Shown here: positions 9,164-9,318 of the stretch, piece by piece
Layout: the number at the start of each line of letters is the position of its first letter
Numbering within the stretch: the stretch's first letter is position 1
Source of the DNA: GAS188 sp035949255
GTDB lineage: Bacteria > Pseudomonadota > Alphaproteobacteria > Rhizobiales > Beijerinckiaceae
Direction of reading: 5' to 3'
Assembly (NCBI GenBank): GCA_035949255.1
Contig: DASZIL010000105.1
Coordinates: 1 to 9,318 of the forward strand
Length of the DNA: 9,318 bases
Program-made: the position numbers and the translations under genes
The notes under the pieces: model-generated
The model's database searches: none
What the model was told of the DNA's origin: nothing
Seen by the model: only the letters and a program-made list of their open reading frames with translations

Positions 9164-9182
9164 AGCGCGCCGGCGGCGCGCT
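9164..9182 (+). promoter_or_regulatory. GC-only hairpin in the leader of the right-edge gene
   Basis: AGCGCGCC (9164-9171) and GGCGCGCT (9175-9182) are perfect complements around a 3-base GGC loop. The hairpin ends 21 bases before the ATG at 9204, just upstream of a weak AAGG ribosome site. If transcribed it would be very stable. It may affect translation initiation or mRNA stability, or be an operator. The structure is clear; the role is not. Confidence 0.4.
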
Positions 9183-9203
9183 AACAGCGAAAAGGCAAGT
9201 TCG

Positions 9204-9318
9204 ATGACAATCTCACGGAGCTCCCTCGGCTCGATGAGCTTTTTTGGCATGAGACGCGCTTTGGGCGCGGGGAGCGTCCTGGGTGCGCTCGCGCTCTTCG
9301 GAACATCGGCGCTGGCGC
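9204..9318 (+). CDS. 5' end of a secreted-protein gene, cut by the window edge
   Basis: From ATG 9204 the frame runs open to the window edge (38 full codons). The translation starts MTISRSSLGSMSFFGMRR and continues with a hydrophobic core (about residues 19-33) ending T-S-A-L-A, a textbook Sec signal peptide with cleavage likely after the last Ala. AAGG lies about 8 bases upstream of 9204. In-frame ATGs at 9234 and 9249 would give a shorter signal peptide. From memory, a periplasmic parvulin-type peptidyl-prolyl isomerase gene is often divergent from secA in Hyphomicrobiales, which would fit. Nothing past the signal peptide is visible, so the identity is a guess from context only. Confidence 0.7.
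   Translation, partial: MTISRSSLGSMSFFGMRRALGAGSVLGALALFGTSALA

Larger units (their letters stand above)
8861..9203. other. Divergent intergenic region upstream of secA
   Basis: The left part carries the secA promoter and ribosome site. The right part would be the control region of the rightward gene starting at 9204. It contains the palindrome TTGCGCAA (9005-9012) and an inverted repeat GCAAATT (9009-9015) / AATTTGC (9032-9038) with a 16-bp spacer. Possible promoter hexamers are CATAAT (9086-9091) and TTGACC (9136-9141), neither with a good partner. A leftward frame of 95 codons (8963-9250) overlaps the start of the rightward gene and has no recognisable features, so I do not call it. Confidence 0.55.

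Noticed and set aside
8963..9250. A 95-codon minus-strand frame overlapping the right-edge gene start
   Set aside because: It overlaps the signal-peptide coding sequence, shows no domain or ribosome site that I can recognise, and occupies what looks like a divergent promoter region.

Overview
This window looks like ordinary chromosome from a GC-rich alphaproteobacterium, most likely of the order Hyphomicrobiales (Rhizobiales). The indications are the alphaproteobacterial style of its SecA (QLGGN after the GTD motif, a C-terminal CxCx8CH zinc site, and an extra segment in nucleotide-binding domain 2), the LeuC sequence, and intergenic double-palindrome repeats of the kind described in rhizobia. 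This placement is inferred from remembered family sequences; no search was run.

Layout from left to right. Positions 1-206 are a relatively AT-rich gap with a tandem TAGTCAA motif and no gene. A DMT/EamA-type membrane transporter runs leftward (207-1169). A roughly 500-bp divergent gap (1170-1675) holds two inverted copies of a structured intergenic repeat. A large classical autotransporter (type Va secreted protein) runs rightward (1676-4396), with a signal peptide, a passenger built on ten degenerate N-x-G-T-I repeats, and a C-terminal 12-strand beta-barrel domain. Its 92-bp convergent gap with leuC is filled almost entirely by a third copy of the same repeat, here with a perfect 17-bp hairpin. 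leuC (4489-5892) and secA (6002-8860) both run leftward, 109 bp apart, with secA upstream. A 343-bp divergent region (8861-9203) carries a good candidate secA promoter and, on the other side, the leader of a gene cut off by the right edge. Only the signal peptide of that last product is visible (9204 onward).

Functionally, secA encodes the Sec translocase motor, which would export both the autotransporter and the truncated signal-peptide protein. leuC encodes the large subunit of isopropylmalate isomerase in leucine synthesis; leuD is not in the window. I see no operon linking these functions, no mobile element, no RNA gene and no CRISPR array. The most notable non-coding signal is the three-copy repeat family, whose copies differ in sequence while keeping their base pairing. 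I do not see convincing evidence of an undescribed multi-gene system here.
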